A DNA stretch of 45,527 bases from Dehalococcoidia bacterium (GCA_022866185.1 JALHUG010000013.1:1-45527); one strand, 5' to 3'. Numbered from the stretch's first letter, positions 24,449 to 34,200 are shown. Program-made: numbers and translations. The notes: generated from the sequence alone by a model not told the origin.

Positions 24449-24946
24449 ATGTCTGTAGAGGAGGGGGTATTTTATGTCATCGCCGCCATCACGGTGATGG
24501 GGGGGATGGGCGTAGTATTCGCCCGTAACGTTGTCTACTCCGCCCTGTTCCTGATCCTCGCCCTGCTGGCCGTAGCCGGCATTTTCCTGCTGCTGTCCGC
24601 CGAGTTCCTGGCTCTGGTGCAGATCCTTGTCTACGGCGGCGCTGTCACCATCCTGGTGATCTTCGCCCTGATGCTCACGCGGGTGCAGGACATGCCCGCG
24701 GCCCTGGACAGTCCACAGAAGCCCTTCGCCTTCCTGGCTGCCGCCGCTGTCCTCGCCATCCTTATCCTGGCGGCGGTGGGCACTACCTGGCCGGGGCAGA
24801 CCGAGAAGATCAACGCCATCCCTCTGCGCGACTTCGGCGATGCCCTATTCCGCACCTGGGCTCTCCCCTTCGAGATAGCGTCGCTGGTGCTGATGGTGGC
24901 CCTGGTGGGGGCCATCGTCCTGGCCCGCGGGGAGGACGGCGAATGA
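24449..24946 (+). CDS. nuoJ: NADH-quinone oxidoreductase subunit J
   Basis: This is a 165-residue membrane subunit with five hydrophobic helices. MGVVFARNVVYSALFLILALLAVAG and EFLALVQILVYGGAVTILVIFALML contain the family glutamate and the pi-bulge helix region. The ATG at 24449 is the only reasonable start, though the site upstream is weak. It overlaps nuoK by 4 bp. Its role is conformational coupling in the proton-pumping arm. Confidence 0.93.
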   Translation: MSVEEGVFYVIAAITVMGGMGVVFARNVVYSALFLILALLAVAGIFLLLSAEFLALVQILVYGGAVTILVIFALMLTRVQDMPAALDSPQKPFAFLAAAAVLAILILAAVGTTWPGQTEKINAIPLRDFGDALFRTWALPFEIASLVLMVALVGAIVLARGEDGE

Positions 24947-25251
24947 TCCCCATGCAACACTTCCTGGTGCTGAGCGGCATCCTCTTCTCGCTAGGGGTGT
25001 ACGGTGTGCTGGCTCGCCGCAGCGCTGTGCTGATCCTGATGGCGGTGGAGCTGATGCTCCAGGCGGTGAGCATAAACTTCATCGCCTTCGCCGTGTACCT
25101 GGCGCCCGATGCGTTCGTGGGCCTCATCTTCGCCGTGTTCGTCATCACCGTGGCAGCGGCGGAGGTGGGACTGCTGCTGGCCATTGTCCTGCGCATCTTC
25201 CGCAATCAAGCTACGGCCAACGTGGACGAAGTGGACGTGATGCGATGGTAG
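24943..25251 (+). CDS. nuoK: NADH-quinone oxidoreductase subunit K
   Basis: This is a 102-residue three-helix membrane subunit. It has SGILFSLGVYGVLARRSAVLILMAVELMLQAVSINFIAF with the conserved channel glutamate in the second helix, and FVITVAAAEVGLLLAIVLRIFR in the third. The start ATG at 24943 overlaps nuoJ. The gap to nuoL (171 bp) is wider than elsewhere in the operon and holds an inverted-repeat element. Confidence 0.94.
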   Translation: MIPMQHFLVLSGILFSLGVYGVLARRSAVLILMAVELMLQAVSINFIAFAVYLAPDAFVGLIFAVFVITVAAAEVGLLLAIVLRIFRNQATANVDEVDVMRW

Positions 25252-25295
25252 GGTATCTGCGTCCCTGTAGCCGATCAAGCCTAGCGATGAAGACC

Positions 25296-25350
25296 CTTCG
25301 CTGCGCTCAGGGTGACGGCGCCGCTGGCTGTCATGCTGAGCGCAGCGAAG
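25296..25350. repeat. REP-like imperfect inverted repeat between nuoK and nuoL
   Basis: Two 21-nt arms at 25296-25316 and 25330-25350, beginning CTTCGCTGCGCTCAG and its complement, pair with two mismatches around a 13-nt centre. The right arm plus its flank happens to be open in the nuoL frame and would add a spurious N-terminal extension containing MLSAAKHL. Such sequences are recurrent intergenic repeats in many environmental bacterial genomes. Only one copy was noticed here. Confidence 0.65.
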
Positions 25351-25422
25351 CATCTCATGCGGTGCGCCGTTGGTCTGTTCGCGTTCGAACCTGCAGACCC
25401 TCGGGGCTGCCTTGGAGTGAGC

Positions 25423-27324
25423 ATGATGGGCATGAATGACGCTTGGCTGCTGGCGGCCCTGCCGGCGGGCGCTTTTGCCATCCTCCTGATCTTCGGGCCG
25501 TACCTGCCCCGCCGCGGCGATTGGCTCTCCATAGCGGCCATCGGCGCATCGTTTGTCCTCTTCTTCCCTGTTCTGGCCGACCTGCTGGACAAGATCGCCA
25601 CACCTGGTGCCCTGCCTGGCCTCTCGGGCTGGAACTGGATCGAGTACGCCGGCTTCAAGCTGCGCCTGGGCTTCGCCGTTGACCAGCTCACCATCGTCAT
25701 GCTGGTGGTGGTCAGCTTTGTGGCGCTGATGGTGCAGGTGTACTCCGTGGGGTACATGAAGGGCGACCCCCACTACGGCTGGTTCTTCACCTGCATGTCG
25801 CTCTTTGCCGCCGCCATGCTCACCCTAGTCCTGGCCGACAACTTCCTCCTGCTCTACATCGCCTGGGAGGGCGTGGGCTTCTGCTCGTACCTGCTCATTG
25901 GCTTCTGGAACGAACGGCGGTCGGCGGCCGAGGCGGCCAAGAAGGCCTTCGTCACCACCCGCATCGGCGATGTGGGGCTGCTCATCGGTATCATCATGCT
26001 CTGGCGGGCCACGGGCACCTTCGACATCAGGGAGACCTTCGAGGCAGCGAGAGCGGGGGTGATGAGCGAGCCCTATCTCACCACCGCCGTGATCCTCATC
26101 TTCGCTGGAGCGGTGGGGAAGTCGGCCCAGTTCCCCCTGCACGTCTGGCTCCCCGATGCCATGGAGGGCCCGACGCCGGTCTCCGCCCTCATCCACGCCG
26201 CGACGATGGTGGTGGCGGGCGTCTATCTGGTGGCCCGCACTCTGCCATTGTTCGAGTTGGCCCACCCGGCCGCCCTGAACCTGGTGACTGCTCTGGGCCT
26301 GACCACCGTCTTCATGTCAGCCACCATGGGCCTGGTAATGAACGACATCAAGCGGGTGGTGGCCTACTCCACCATCAACAGCCTGGGGCTGATGATGGTA
26401 GCCCTGGGCTCAGGGCAAGTGGCGGCGGCCATGATCTACCTGTTCGCCCACGCCTTCTTCAAAGCCCTGCTGTTCCTTGGCTCCGGCTCCGTCCTGCATG
26501 CCACAGAGAAGAGCGACGTGCGGGAGCTGGGCGGGCTGTGGCGTAAGATGCCGCTGACGGCGACGCTGTTCGGTGTGGGCGTTCTGGCCATGGCCGGCAT
26601 ACCGCCGCTCTCGGGCTTCTGGGCCAAGGACGAGATCGTCCTGAGCTCATCGCAGCACCAGAACGCTTTCGTCTACGGCCTCATCGTACTTAGCGTCTTC
26701 ATCACCGGCCTGTACATGGCCCGTCTGTTCCTTCTCACCTTCACCGGCGAGCCCCGCGACCGGCACGCCTTCGAGCACGCCCACGAGGCGCCACCAATAA
26801 TGACGGTGCCCAATGTCCTACTGGCCGTCCTGGCCGTGGTGGCCGGCCTCGTAGTCTTCGATCAGGTGGGCGAGGCGTTGGGCTTCCCCGGCGGCATCGG
26901 CAAGTTCGTCTACCTGGCGGAGCCGGAGGCGTTCAGCTTCCACGGCGACGTGGCGGCTGTCTCCATCATCGCTGCCCTGGCGGGAGTGTTGGGCGCCTTC
27001 TACTTCTGGTGGGGCGAGGCGAAGCCGGCCAAGGCAGCGGGCGCCCGCTTCCCCTTCGTTTACGCCCTCTGGAAGAACAAGTACTACATGGACTGTCTCT
27101 ACCAGGCCCTCATCGACCGCGTGGTGCTGGTCTTCAGCCGGTTCATCGCCTGGTGGGACCGCAAGATCATCAACGACACGGGGGTGAACGGCTCGGCCGC
27201 CCTGGCGGTGTATTCGAGCTTCCGGCTGAAGTTCCTACAGACGGGACGCCTGCCCAACTACGCGTTCGCTATCATCCTGGGCGTCGTGGTCATGGCGATC
27301 GTCGCCATGACCGTTCTAGTCTAA
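25423..27324 (+). CDS. nuoL: NADH-quinone oxidoreductase subunit L
   Basis: This is a 633-residue antiporter-like membrane subunit with about 16 helices. It has LLYIAWEGVGFCSYLLIGFW (channel glutamate), FAGAVGKSAQFPLHVWLPDAMEGPTPVSALIHAATMV (channel lysine and histidines), RVVAYSTINSLGLMMVALG and FFKALLFLGSGSV. The ATG at 25423 has GGAG five bases upstream. The open frame back to 25312 is REP-derived and was discarded. A long C-terminal amphipathic and membrane segment, typical of NuoL, follows. nuoM begins 11 bp after the stop. Confidence 0.95.
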   Translation: MMGMNDAWLLAALPAGAFAILLIFGPYLPRRGDWLSIAAIGASFVLFFPVLADLLDKIATPGALPGLSGWNWIEYAGFKLRLGFAVDQLTIVMLVVVSFVALMVQVYSVGYMKGDPHYGWFFTCMSLFAAAMLTLVLADNFLLLYIAWEGVGFCSYLLIGFWNERRSAAEAAKKAFVTTRIGDVGLLIGIIMLWRATGTFDIRETFEAARAGVMSEPYLTTAVILIFAGAVGKSAQFPLHVWLPDAMEGPTPVSALIHAATMVVAGVYLVARTLPLFELAHPAALNLVTALGLTTVFMSATMGLVMNDIKRVVAYSTINSLGLMMVALGSGQVAAAMIYLFAHAFFKALLFLGSGSVLHATEKSDVRELGGLWRKMPLTATLFGVGVLAMAGIPPLSGFWAKDEIVLSSSQHQNAFVYGLIVLSVFITGLYMARLFLLTFTGEPRDRHAFEHAHEAPPIMTVPNVLLAVLAVVAGLVVFDQVGEALGFPGGIGKFVYLAEPEAFSFHGDVAAVSIIAALAGVLGAFYFWWGEAKPAKAAGARFPFVYALWKNKYYMDCLYQALIDRVVLVFSRFIAWWDRKIINDTGVNGSAALAVYSSFRLKFLQTGRLPNYAFAIILGVVVMAIVAMTVLV

Positions 27325-27335
27325 GGTAGGGGGAC

Positions 27336-28838
27336 ATGGACAGCGGCTGGCTCTTGTTCGCGACGATAGCGGTGCCTTTGACGACCGCGCTGATCATCAT
27401 GGCCATCCCCTCGACCTACAAGCAGCAGGTGCGGTGGGTGGCGACGGCGGCCGGCTTCACCATGTTCGTCCTGTCGGTCATCTTCTTCGTCCTCTACAAC
27501 TACAAGGAGGGCGGCCTCCAGTTCGACCTGCGCCTTCCCTGGCTGGAGAACGTGGCCTTCCTGGGGAAGGACGGCATCACCCTGCACCTGGCGGTGGACG
27601 GCATCTCGGTGCCGCTGGTGCTGCTGACGGGCATCGTAATCTTCTGCGGCTGCCTCATCTCCTGGAACATCAAGTATCGGAACAAGGACTTCTTCATCCT
27701 CCTCATGCTCCTCGTGAGCGGCGTCTTCGGGGTGTTCCAGGCGGCGGACCTCTTCTTCCTCTTCTTTTTCTACGAGCTGGCGGTGCTCCCCATGTACCTG
27801 CTCATCGGCGTCTGGGGGTCAAGCACCGACTTCGGCACGTACGTCCGCACCAATGGGTACGGCGCCATGAAGCTGACGCTGTACCTGGTGGCAGGTAGCG
27901 CACTGGTGTTCATCGGTATCCTCGCCACGTTCGTGGAAGCGGGCAGGGGCACCTTCGATCTGCCCGTCCTGGGCCAGGTGACGTACAGCGAGACGTTTCA
28001 GAAGACGTTCTATCCTTTCTTCATGCTGGGCTTCGGGGTGCTGGCTGGCCTCTGGCCCTTCCACACCTGGTCGCCCGACGGCCACGTGGCGGCGCCGACG
28101 GCGGTGAGTATGCTGCACGCCGGCGTCCTGATGAAGCTGGGCGCCTACGGTATTATCCGCGTGGGGATGAGCCTCTTCCCGGAGGGAGCAGAGTTCTGGG
28201 CGCCGGCCCTGCTGGTACTGGGCACCACTGGCGCCCTATACGGCGCTATCTCGGCCATGGCCCAGCGCGACCTGAAGTACGTGGTGGGCTACTCTAGTGT
28301 GAGCCACATGGGCTACGTGCTCATGGGCCTGGCCACACTTAACCCCATCGGCGTGAACGGTGCGGTGCTCCAGATGTTCGCTCATGGGGTGATGACGGCC
28401 CTCTTCTTCGCCATGGTGGGCGCGATATACGATCAGGCCCGCGTGCGGGAGATCTGGACCTTCGGCGGCCTGTCCCAGCGCATGCCGCGCTTCGTGGCCT
28501 TCTTCGCCATCGCCGGCCTATCGTCCCTGGGCCTTCCCGGACTGGCCGGCTTCATCGCCGAGTTCAACATCTTCGCCGGGCTGTTCAAGACGTATCCGGT
28601 GTTCGGCGCGCTGGGCATCCTGACGGCGGCTATCACCGCCGTCTACATCCTGCGCCTGCTGGCGGCCGCCTTCTTTGGCCCCTTGAACGAGAAGTGGGCC
28701 CACCTGAAGGAGATGCGCCTGCTGGAGCAGGTGGCCGGGGCCATCCTCATCGTGTTCATTGTCTTCATGGGCGTCTGGCCCGCCCCGTTCGTGGACCGCA
28801 TTGCCCAGAGCGTGCTTGCCTTGCCGGGGATCGGATAG
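27336..28838 (+). CDS. nuoM: NADH-quinone oxidoreductase subunit M
   Basis: This is a 500-residue antiporter-like subunit with about 14 helices. Key segments are FFLFFFYELAVLPMYLLIGVWG (channel glutamate), LAGLWPFHTWSPDGHVAAPTAVSMLHAGVLMKLGAYG (channel lysine) and RDLKYVVGYSSVSHMGYVLMG. GGTAGGGGGAC lies just upstream of the ATG. It is separated from nuoL by 11 bp and abuts nuoN directly. It carries one of the three antiporter-type proton channels. Confidence 0.95.
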   Translation: MDSGWLLFATIAVPLTTALIIMAIPSTYKQQVRWVATAAGFTMFVLSVIFFVLYNYKEGGLQFDLRLPWLENVAFLGKDGITLHLAVDGISVPLVLLTGIVIFCGCLISWNIKYRNKDFFILLMLLVSGVFGVFQAADLFFLFFFYELAVLPMYLLIGVWGSSTDFGTYVRTNGYGAMKLTLYLVAGSALVFIGILATFVEAGRGTFDLPVLGQVTYSETFQKTFYPFFMLGFGVLAGLWPFHTWSPDGHVAAPTAVSMLHAGVLMKLGAYGIIRVGMSLFPEGAEFWAPALLVLGTTGALYGAISAMAQRDLKYVVGYSSVSHMGYVLMGLATLNPIGVNGAVLQMFAHGVMTALFFAMVGAIYDQARVREIWTFGGLSQRMPRFVAFFAIAGLSSLGLPGLAGFIAEFNIFAGLFKTYPVFGALGILTAAITAVYILRLLAAAFFGPLNEKWAHLKEMRLLEQVAGAILIVFIVFMGVWPAPFVDRIAQSVLALPGIG

Positions 28839-30314
28839 ATGGACTGGTCGCTGCTCGTCCCCGAGTACATCCTGGCCGGCTGGGCGGCCATGGTGGTTTC
28901 GCTGGACCTGTTCTGGGGCCGCCTGCGCAAGGAGCAGCTCGCCTACGTGGCCGCGGCCGGGGCGCTCACCGCCACGCTGGTCTCGCTCATCTGGGTGAAC
29001 GACAGCGCCTCCTTCGGCAACCTGCTGCAGGTCGACAACTACACCACCTTCTTCCGCGTCTTCTTCGGGCTCATCGCCTTCGTCATCTGCCTGGCGTCCG
29101 CGCAGTACGTGAAGGACCGCCTGCTCCATCCCGGCGAGTACTACGCCCTAATCCTGCTGACGGTCATCGGTGGCACGTACATGGCGGCGGCCAAGGAGCT
29201 GCTGACGGCCTACATCTCGCTGGAGCTGCTGAGCTTCAGCCTCTATGTCCTCACCTCTTATGCCAAGTTCGACCTCAAGTCGAACGAGGCGGGGCTAAAG
29301 TACATGCTGCTGGGGGCCTTCTCCTCGGCCATCTTCCTCTACGGCATGAGCCTGGTCTACGGCGTGACTAAGACCACCAGCTTCGCCGGCATCGCCAGCG
29401 CCCTGAGCGGCGACACCAGCGGCATCGCCTTCGCCCTGATGCTGGGCATCGTTCTGATGATCGCTGGGCTGGGGTTCAAGGTGGCGGCGGTGCCCTTCCA
29501 CATGTGGACGCCCGACGCCTACGAGGGGGCGCCGCTGCCGATCACCGCCTTCATCTCGGCCATCTCCAAGGCGGCGGGCTTCGCTCTCTTCCTGAAGCTG
29601 TTCGGCCAGGCCCTGTTGCCCATGGCCGACGACTGGCGCTGGATCATCGCCGGCCTCTCAGCGGCCACCATGATCCTGGGGAACCTGGTGGCCATCCAAC
29701 AGCACAACATCAAGCGCCTGTTGGCCTACTCGAGCATTGGCCAGGCGGGGTTCATGCTTATGGGGATCGCCGCCCTCACGCCGCACGGCCCCAGCGACCC
29801 GGCCAGCGCCCTGTTGCTGTACCTGGTGGGCTACGTCATTACCAACCTGGCGGCCTTTGTCTGCGTCATCGTCTACTACAACCAGACCGGCAAGGATGAG
29901 ATCGCGGACTTCGGCGGTCTGGCGGAGCGGGCGCCGTTCCTGGCCCTCTGCTTGACCATCGCCCTGTTCTCGCTGGCGGGCATGCCATTGTTCGCCGGCT
30001 TCGCCACCAAGTTCATCCTCTTCCAGACCGCCGCCCAGCAGGATCTCCTCTGGCTCTCCTCGATTGCCGTGTTCATGAGCTTCGTCTCCCTCTATTACTA
30101 CCTAGGGATCATCAAACAGATGTACCTGGTGGAGCCCACGGAGAAGGCGCGCTTGCCGGTGCCGCGGATGGAGTATGCGGTGGTGGCGGTGCTGATCGTG
30201 GGCGTGCTGCTGGTGGGGCTCTACCCGCAGCCCCTGTTCAACGGCGTGGAGAACGCCACGAGCGCGCTCTTCCAGATCACTCAGGCCGCTGCAGCGGCCA
30301 GCGCCGGGCTGTAG
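28839..30314 (+). CDS. nuoN: NADH-quinone oxidoreductase subunit N
   Basis: This is a 491-residue antiporter-like subunit with about 14 helices. It has LLTAYISLELLSFSLYVLTSY (channel glutamate), GLGFKVAAVPFHMWTPDAYEGAPLPITAFISAISKAAGFALF (channel lysines) and IKRLLAYSSIGQAGFMLMG. The ATG follows the nuoM stop with no gap. It is the last gene of the operon. No nuoE, nuoF or nuoG follows, and no clear factor-independent terminator is seen directly after the stop. Confidence 0.95.
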   Translation: MDWSLLVPEYILAGWAAMVVSLDLFWGRLRKEQLAYVAAAGALTATLVSLIWVNDSASFGNLLQVDNYTTFFRVFFGLIAFVICLASAQYVKDRLLHPGEYYALILLTVIGGTYMAAAKELLTAYISLELLSFSLYVLTSYAKFDLKSNEAGLKYMLLGAFSSAIFLYGMSLVYGVTKTTSFAGIASALSGDTSGIAFALMLGIVLMIAGLGFKVAAVPFHMWTPDAYEGAPLPITAFISAISKAAGFALFLKLFGQALLPMADDWRWIIAGLSAATMILGNLVAIQQHNIKRLLAYSSIGQAGFMLMGIAALTPHGPSDPASALLLYLVGYVITNLAAFVCVIVYYNQTGKDEIADFGGLAERAPFLALCLTIALFSLAGMPLFAGFATKFILFQTAAQQDLLWLSSIAVFMSFVSLYYYLGIIKQMYLVEPTEKARLPVPRMEYAVVAVLIVGVLLVGLYPQPLFNGVENATSALFQITQAAAAASAGL

Positions 30315-30546
30315 CCCTGATTCGCGACGCGTGCGCTGAAAGTTCTTCTGGCCGTTCTCCTCGCCGGCTGGACGCTTCGCTGGAGATGGTGGCTGGGTTG
30401 ACACCTGCCCGCGGAGCAGGTGATCTGATTGTCAATCAGGAAGCCGTAGTCATGGCAGTCGGGTGAGCACCCAACAGGCTCAAGGCTGATCCAAACGGCT
30501 CAGGCGTCAACCGTCCGGATACGGATGACATTTTGGCGCCCCTCAG
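30315..30546 (+). other. Gap after nuoN with nested inverted repeats
   Basis: No gene is visible. CACCTG (30402-30407) pairs with CAGGTG (30417-30422), and CTGATTG-T-CAATCAG (30425-30439) is a quasi-palindrome. TTGACA (30398-30403) can also pair with TGTCAA (30430-30435), which would exclude the second hairpin. GGGTGAGCACCC follows at about 30461-30472. This could be a terminator region, an attenuator-like RNA or decayed mobile DNA; I cannot decide. Confidence 0.3.
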
Positions 30547-30576
30547 TCGCGGGTTCGAGTCCCGTTTCCCGCTCCA
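30547..30576 (+). pseudogene. 3' fragment of a tRNA-Gly-like gene (possible att remnant)
   Basis: GCGGG-TTCGAGT-CCCGT forms a T-arm (one G-T pair) at 30549-30565, followed by TTCCCGC, discriminator T and CCA at 30574-30576. That acceptor strand matches glycine tRNAs whose 5' strand is GCGGGAA. No GCGGGAA, D-arm or anticodon arm lies at the required distance upstream, so only the 3' part exists. Such fragments mark attachment sites of integrated elements. Confidence 0.6.
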
Positions 30577-30674
30577 AAGTATTGCCTCCAGATGCTGAAT
30601 TGACACTCTTGCCGTTCGTAGCGGCCACCGTCTTCACTTGGATCGCCGGCAACTCTCGACCGCGGCCGACCAGG

Positions 30675-31046
30675 CTATCGCGGCGGCAGGTTGCTCGCGG
30701 GCGGAGGCTCCGCGATGGCGGGGCTGCTCTCGTCGGCCCGACCGATCTCGACCTCGGCCGTGTGCGGCTCGCGGTCGCCGACAAGCCGGATCGACCCCTC
30801 GTCCTGCTCAACGCCGTCGACGACGATGCGCACTCCGTCACCCGCGCCCGCTCGTCGAACGGTGATCGCGTAGGTCGTCTCCCGGTAGCGGTAGCTGAGG
30901 GCGAACGACTGCCAGTCGGGCGGCAGGCAGGGCGTGAAGGAGAGCCGGTCCACCTCCAAGCGAAGGCCGAGCAGCGACTCGACGATCAGCCGGTACATCC
31001 AGCCGGCGGCACCCGTGTACCAAGTCCAGCCGCCTGCGCCCCCGGT
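30675..31046 (-). pseudogene. C-terminal remnant of GH94-type cyclic beta-glucan synthase / glucan phosphorylase
   Basis: On the minus strand the frame reads GGWTWYTGAAGWMYRLIVES and LLGLRLEVDRLSFTPCLPPDW, then FALSYRYRETTYAITV. This is the conserved end of the GH94 domain of NdvB/cyclic beta-1,2-glucan synthases and related phosphorylases. Only about 124 residues remain. The frame is closed by a TGA at 31047-31049 right before GGAGGWTW, and the DNA beyond encodes no more of the domain, so it was cut by a rearrangement. The last 20 residues, Pro/Ala-rich, are beyond the conserved domain. An intact gene is normally one to three thousand residues long. Confidence 0.7.
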
Positions 31047-31169
31047 TCAGCTCCTGCCGCAGGCTTCTTTGACAAGATGCTAGCCACGCTCTCCTTTCCG
31101 AGAGGTTAGGCGATCAAGGCGGCGCCTGTCGAGATTGTTCAAGGGCATACCCTGCGCCCCCAGTCTCCG

Positions 31170-31197
31170 TTGCAGTGGGGTGCCTCCATGATAGAAT
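31170..31197 (+). promoter_or_regulatory. Predicted promoter for the giant GT-C-like gene
   Basis: TTGCAG at 31170-31175 and TAGAAT at 31192-31197 (5 of 6 to consensus) are 16 bp apart. The transcript would start near 31204, about 80 nt before the TTG start at 31286. The 31047-31285 stretch otherwise holds no gene. Confidence 0.35.
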
Positions 31198-31285
31198 GCC
31201 CTAGGCTGTACAGCATTATCATTGACGGTCAGCCGACTTGTGTACGGACCCAGCCGCTGAAATGGCCTTTCGGCAGGAGGAACCC

Positions 31286-34200
31286 TTGAGTCGAAGTCGC
31301 CTTGTGCTGACGCACATTGCCGCTGGGTTCGTCATTCCTATCAGTCTGGGCTTTATTATATTTCGTGAGGCCCTCTTTCGCTCAGGTGCTCTGATCTATC
31401 GGGATCACTATCCCGGCGAATGGTTTCTGCCACTGCTGCGAGATGCCAAGCCCCTGGATTTTACGACCTACCTGGAAAACTTCAAGTTTGCCCCTTTCAC
31501 CGGTCCCTTTCACCTATTCTTTGACTTCTGGCCTATCGCTGACCCGGTGGCTGTCATGTATTTCAGCGCCTTCTTGGTTGCCTACTTCAGCATGTACTGG
31601 TCAGGCTACTTAATCCTGAGATACCGCTTCGGCTATGCCGACTCGATCTCGCTGGCAGCAGCGACACTGGGAGCGCTTACTTTTACCCTCAATCCCCTGG
31701 CGATTAATCTTCTCTACGACCTCAGCCTCTTCACGGGTTACGCTGTGACTCCTCTTGTCATCCTGCTGTATGACTCGCTGTTGGGGGAGAACCTAACGCT
31801 GCACGACCGAGCGTTGAGGATCTTCGCTGTGGCCTTTCTCTGGTGGTTATTTGGCATCAAGGCGGCCTGGCTGATCTTCATGCTCGTTCTCCTTGCGTTC
31901 TGCTTTACGGGGCAAGCCGTTCTAGATCTCCGGGGGAGAAGGTTCGGCAAGGTCCTCAGAAACGTCCTTGCGAGTGTCTCGATCGGGCTTGTGTACGTGC
32001 TGCTGAGCAGTTTTTGGTTCCTTCCGTACCTGAAGGCCGTGAGCATGGCACCCTTAGAAGCGACAGGGTTGCCATTTGATGTGGACAGCACCCGCTCCCT
32101 GGTCAGTTATTCCTTCGTCGACTCCCTGCGCCTTCAGGGTATCTACTGGCCGTGGGTAGAATGGACGACACCGGTGGGGAGCTCGCAGTGGCTGTGGGGT
32201 CCTATCGCATTTCTGCCTGTGACCCTTGGCCTTCTCGGATGGGCCTTTCATTATCGGAACAGATTGGCGCTTTCTTGTGCGGGTCTCTGTGGCCTCGCCA
32301 TTGTCGTGATCAATATCCCCGAGTTGACTTCTTCACTACTCTCCTCCCCCATCGGTGGCTATCTGGCGCCAATTCGAACGCCGTACAAGTGGAATGTCTT
32401 CTTGAGCCTGGGCCTCGCGTTTCTGGTAGCCATGGCGGTGGCGCGCGGCCTTACACTGTTGCGGCGCTCCGCTCACCCAATTCTATCGGTTTTGACGGCT
32501 GGCGGACCAATCTTGCTGCTATTGTTATACTTTCTGCCTGGCCTCAGCGGCGATTTCGATGGCCATTTCCGACCGGTGCGCCTTCCTCCGCAGCTTGATC
32601 AAGTAACAGAATCTCTTGGGGAAAGGGATGACTGCACGATACTATGGCTTCCCGTCCTGCTCCTGGATGAGCTCAGTTGGAACCGCAAGGAGAACCCTTC
32701 CTTCTACAATATGTCCGATCTTACCCCTGGCAGGTCTGTTCTGGGTCTTGGCCCCCCAGGAGATCGAAGCATTAATATGCCTTACATTCAGCACATGTAC
32801 GCGGAGCTAGTCGACGGACGGTCTCAAAATATCTCCAAGTACTTGTTCCCCGCCACTGTCTGTTCGGTGGTGTTCCACGACGACTTGGTGGCCCCGAGGG
32901 ACAACCTGACTGGCTCCTCTTCCGAGGCTGCTCTTGCCAATCTGAAGTCCTCCGATCTCAAGCTAGACGAGCAGGCAGGCTTCTATTACCGCTTCTCACC
33001 GGAGAATAGCCCCGGACTTTTCTACATCCAGGAAAGCAGTTTCCTCACGGTAGGCGGCTTGAGGACACTCGATAGCCTGGTCTCTCTACCAGATTTTGAC
33101 CCTGCTGGGCCAGGGGTGGTCTTTCTTGACAGGAATGACCACCCTGCCGACCTGCCTGAAGCAGGCTTCATCATGGGGCCCCAATCGTCCTATCTGGATC
33201 TTCTCCTTTCGTACGCACCACATGACACACTGCTCTCCCTTTCGGAATACGCCTCCCATAGCGACCCAAGTGTGGGGTGGGCCCGGATGAATCCTCGATA
33301 CTACTGGTGGCACAAGTTGCTCACCACCATTTATGGGATCCAGCCTCCAGGCGAATTCGATTACGGCCGGGGGCTGGCTGCCAGCTGGTATGCCCCTGCA
33401 CCGGAAACGGCGACGGTGTTGGTCGACTTGTCGGCGGCGACCTGGCAGGCGAGAGGATGGACGTCCTCCGATGAAATAGAAGTGGTTCAGCAAGGTCCGC
33501 CAGTGCAGATTCGATACCGCTTCGATGAGCCCTCACCGACCCAGGTGGTGATGGAGACAAGCTTCGACGTACAGGACTGGACCTACTATGATACGGCCTC
33601 GCTGGAGGTGCTGGGCGACGGCAGCGGCAATTTGCTGGAACTGTGGCTGAAGCGCGGCCTAGATGGCACTAGTTACAGGGTGGGGTCCGTTCGTCTTGAA
33701 TGGCGCGGGTGGCGTCGTCTGCAGTTTCCCCTTCCGGCAGCTAGAGACCACGTACGGGGTCTGTTGATCAGCATCCGCTGGGATAAGGATCGGGCACCCT
33801 CTGGGCTGGGGGCCCACCGCCTCGACCTGGGCGAGTTCAGGCTATCCATGAAGACCCTGCGTTCTGGTCAGCCCCCTGTGCTGAAGGTGCCGTTTGAGGT
33901 GCCGGAGGAGGCTGAGTACGAGGTGTACGCTCGAGTCTTGCTTAGCCCCGAGGGGGGCAAGCTGGAGATCTCGGTGGACGATGCATCGCCTGTCAAGCTC
34001 GACACAGAAGGGCTGCAAAGCCGCCTGGCATGGCAGCGCGTCGCGCGCACAGACTTGTCGAAAGGTGAACATGAGCTAGCCATCGTTAATCGGGGAGGCT
34101 TGAACGCTGTCAATGTCCTTGCGGCTGTGCCGGCGGAGAACATCGGGACGATGGAGGAGGCACTGAACGAGCGCTTGCACAGAGGAACCGTGATAGTGGT

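Noticed and set aside
25312..25422. N-terminal extension of NuoL
   Set aside because: It is encoded by the REP-like repeat; the ATG at 25423 has a proper ribosome site and matches the family start.
28518..29129. 203-codon minus-strand ORF
   Set aside because: It is a shadow of nuoM and nuoN; no plausible protein features.
30424..30440. tRNA-Asp-like anticodon arm (TCTGA-TTGTCAA-TCAGG, anticodon GTC)
   Set aside because: No acceptor stem, D-arm or T-arm lies at the correct distances. The T-arm fragment at 30549 is about 110 nt away and matches tRNA-Gly, so this is most likely chance or a separate inverted repeat.
30525..31109. 194-codon plus-strand ORF after nuoN
   Set aside because: It lies antisense to the recognisable GH94 remnant and overlaps the tRNA fragment; composition is Arg/Pro-rich.
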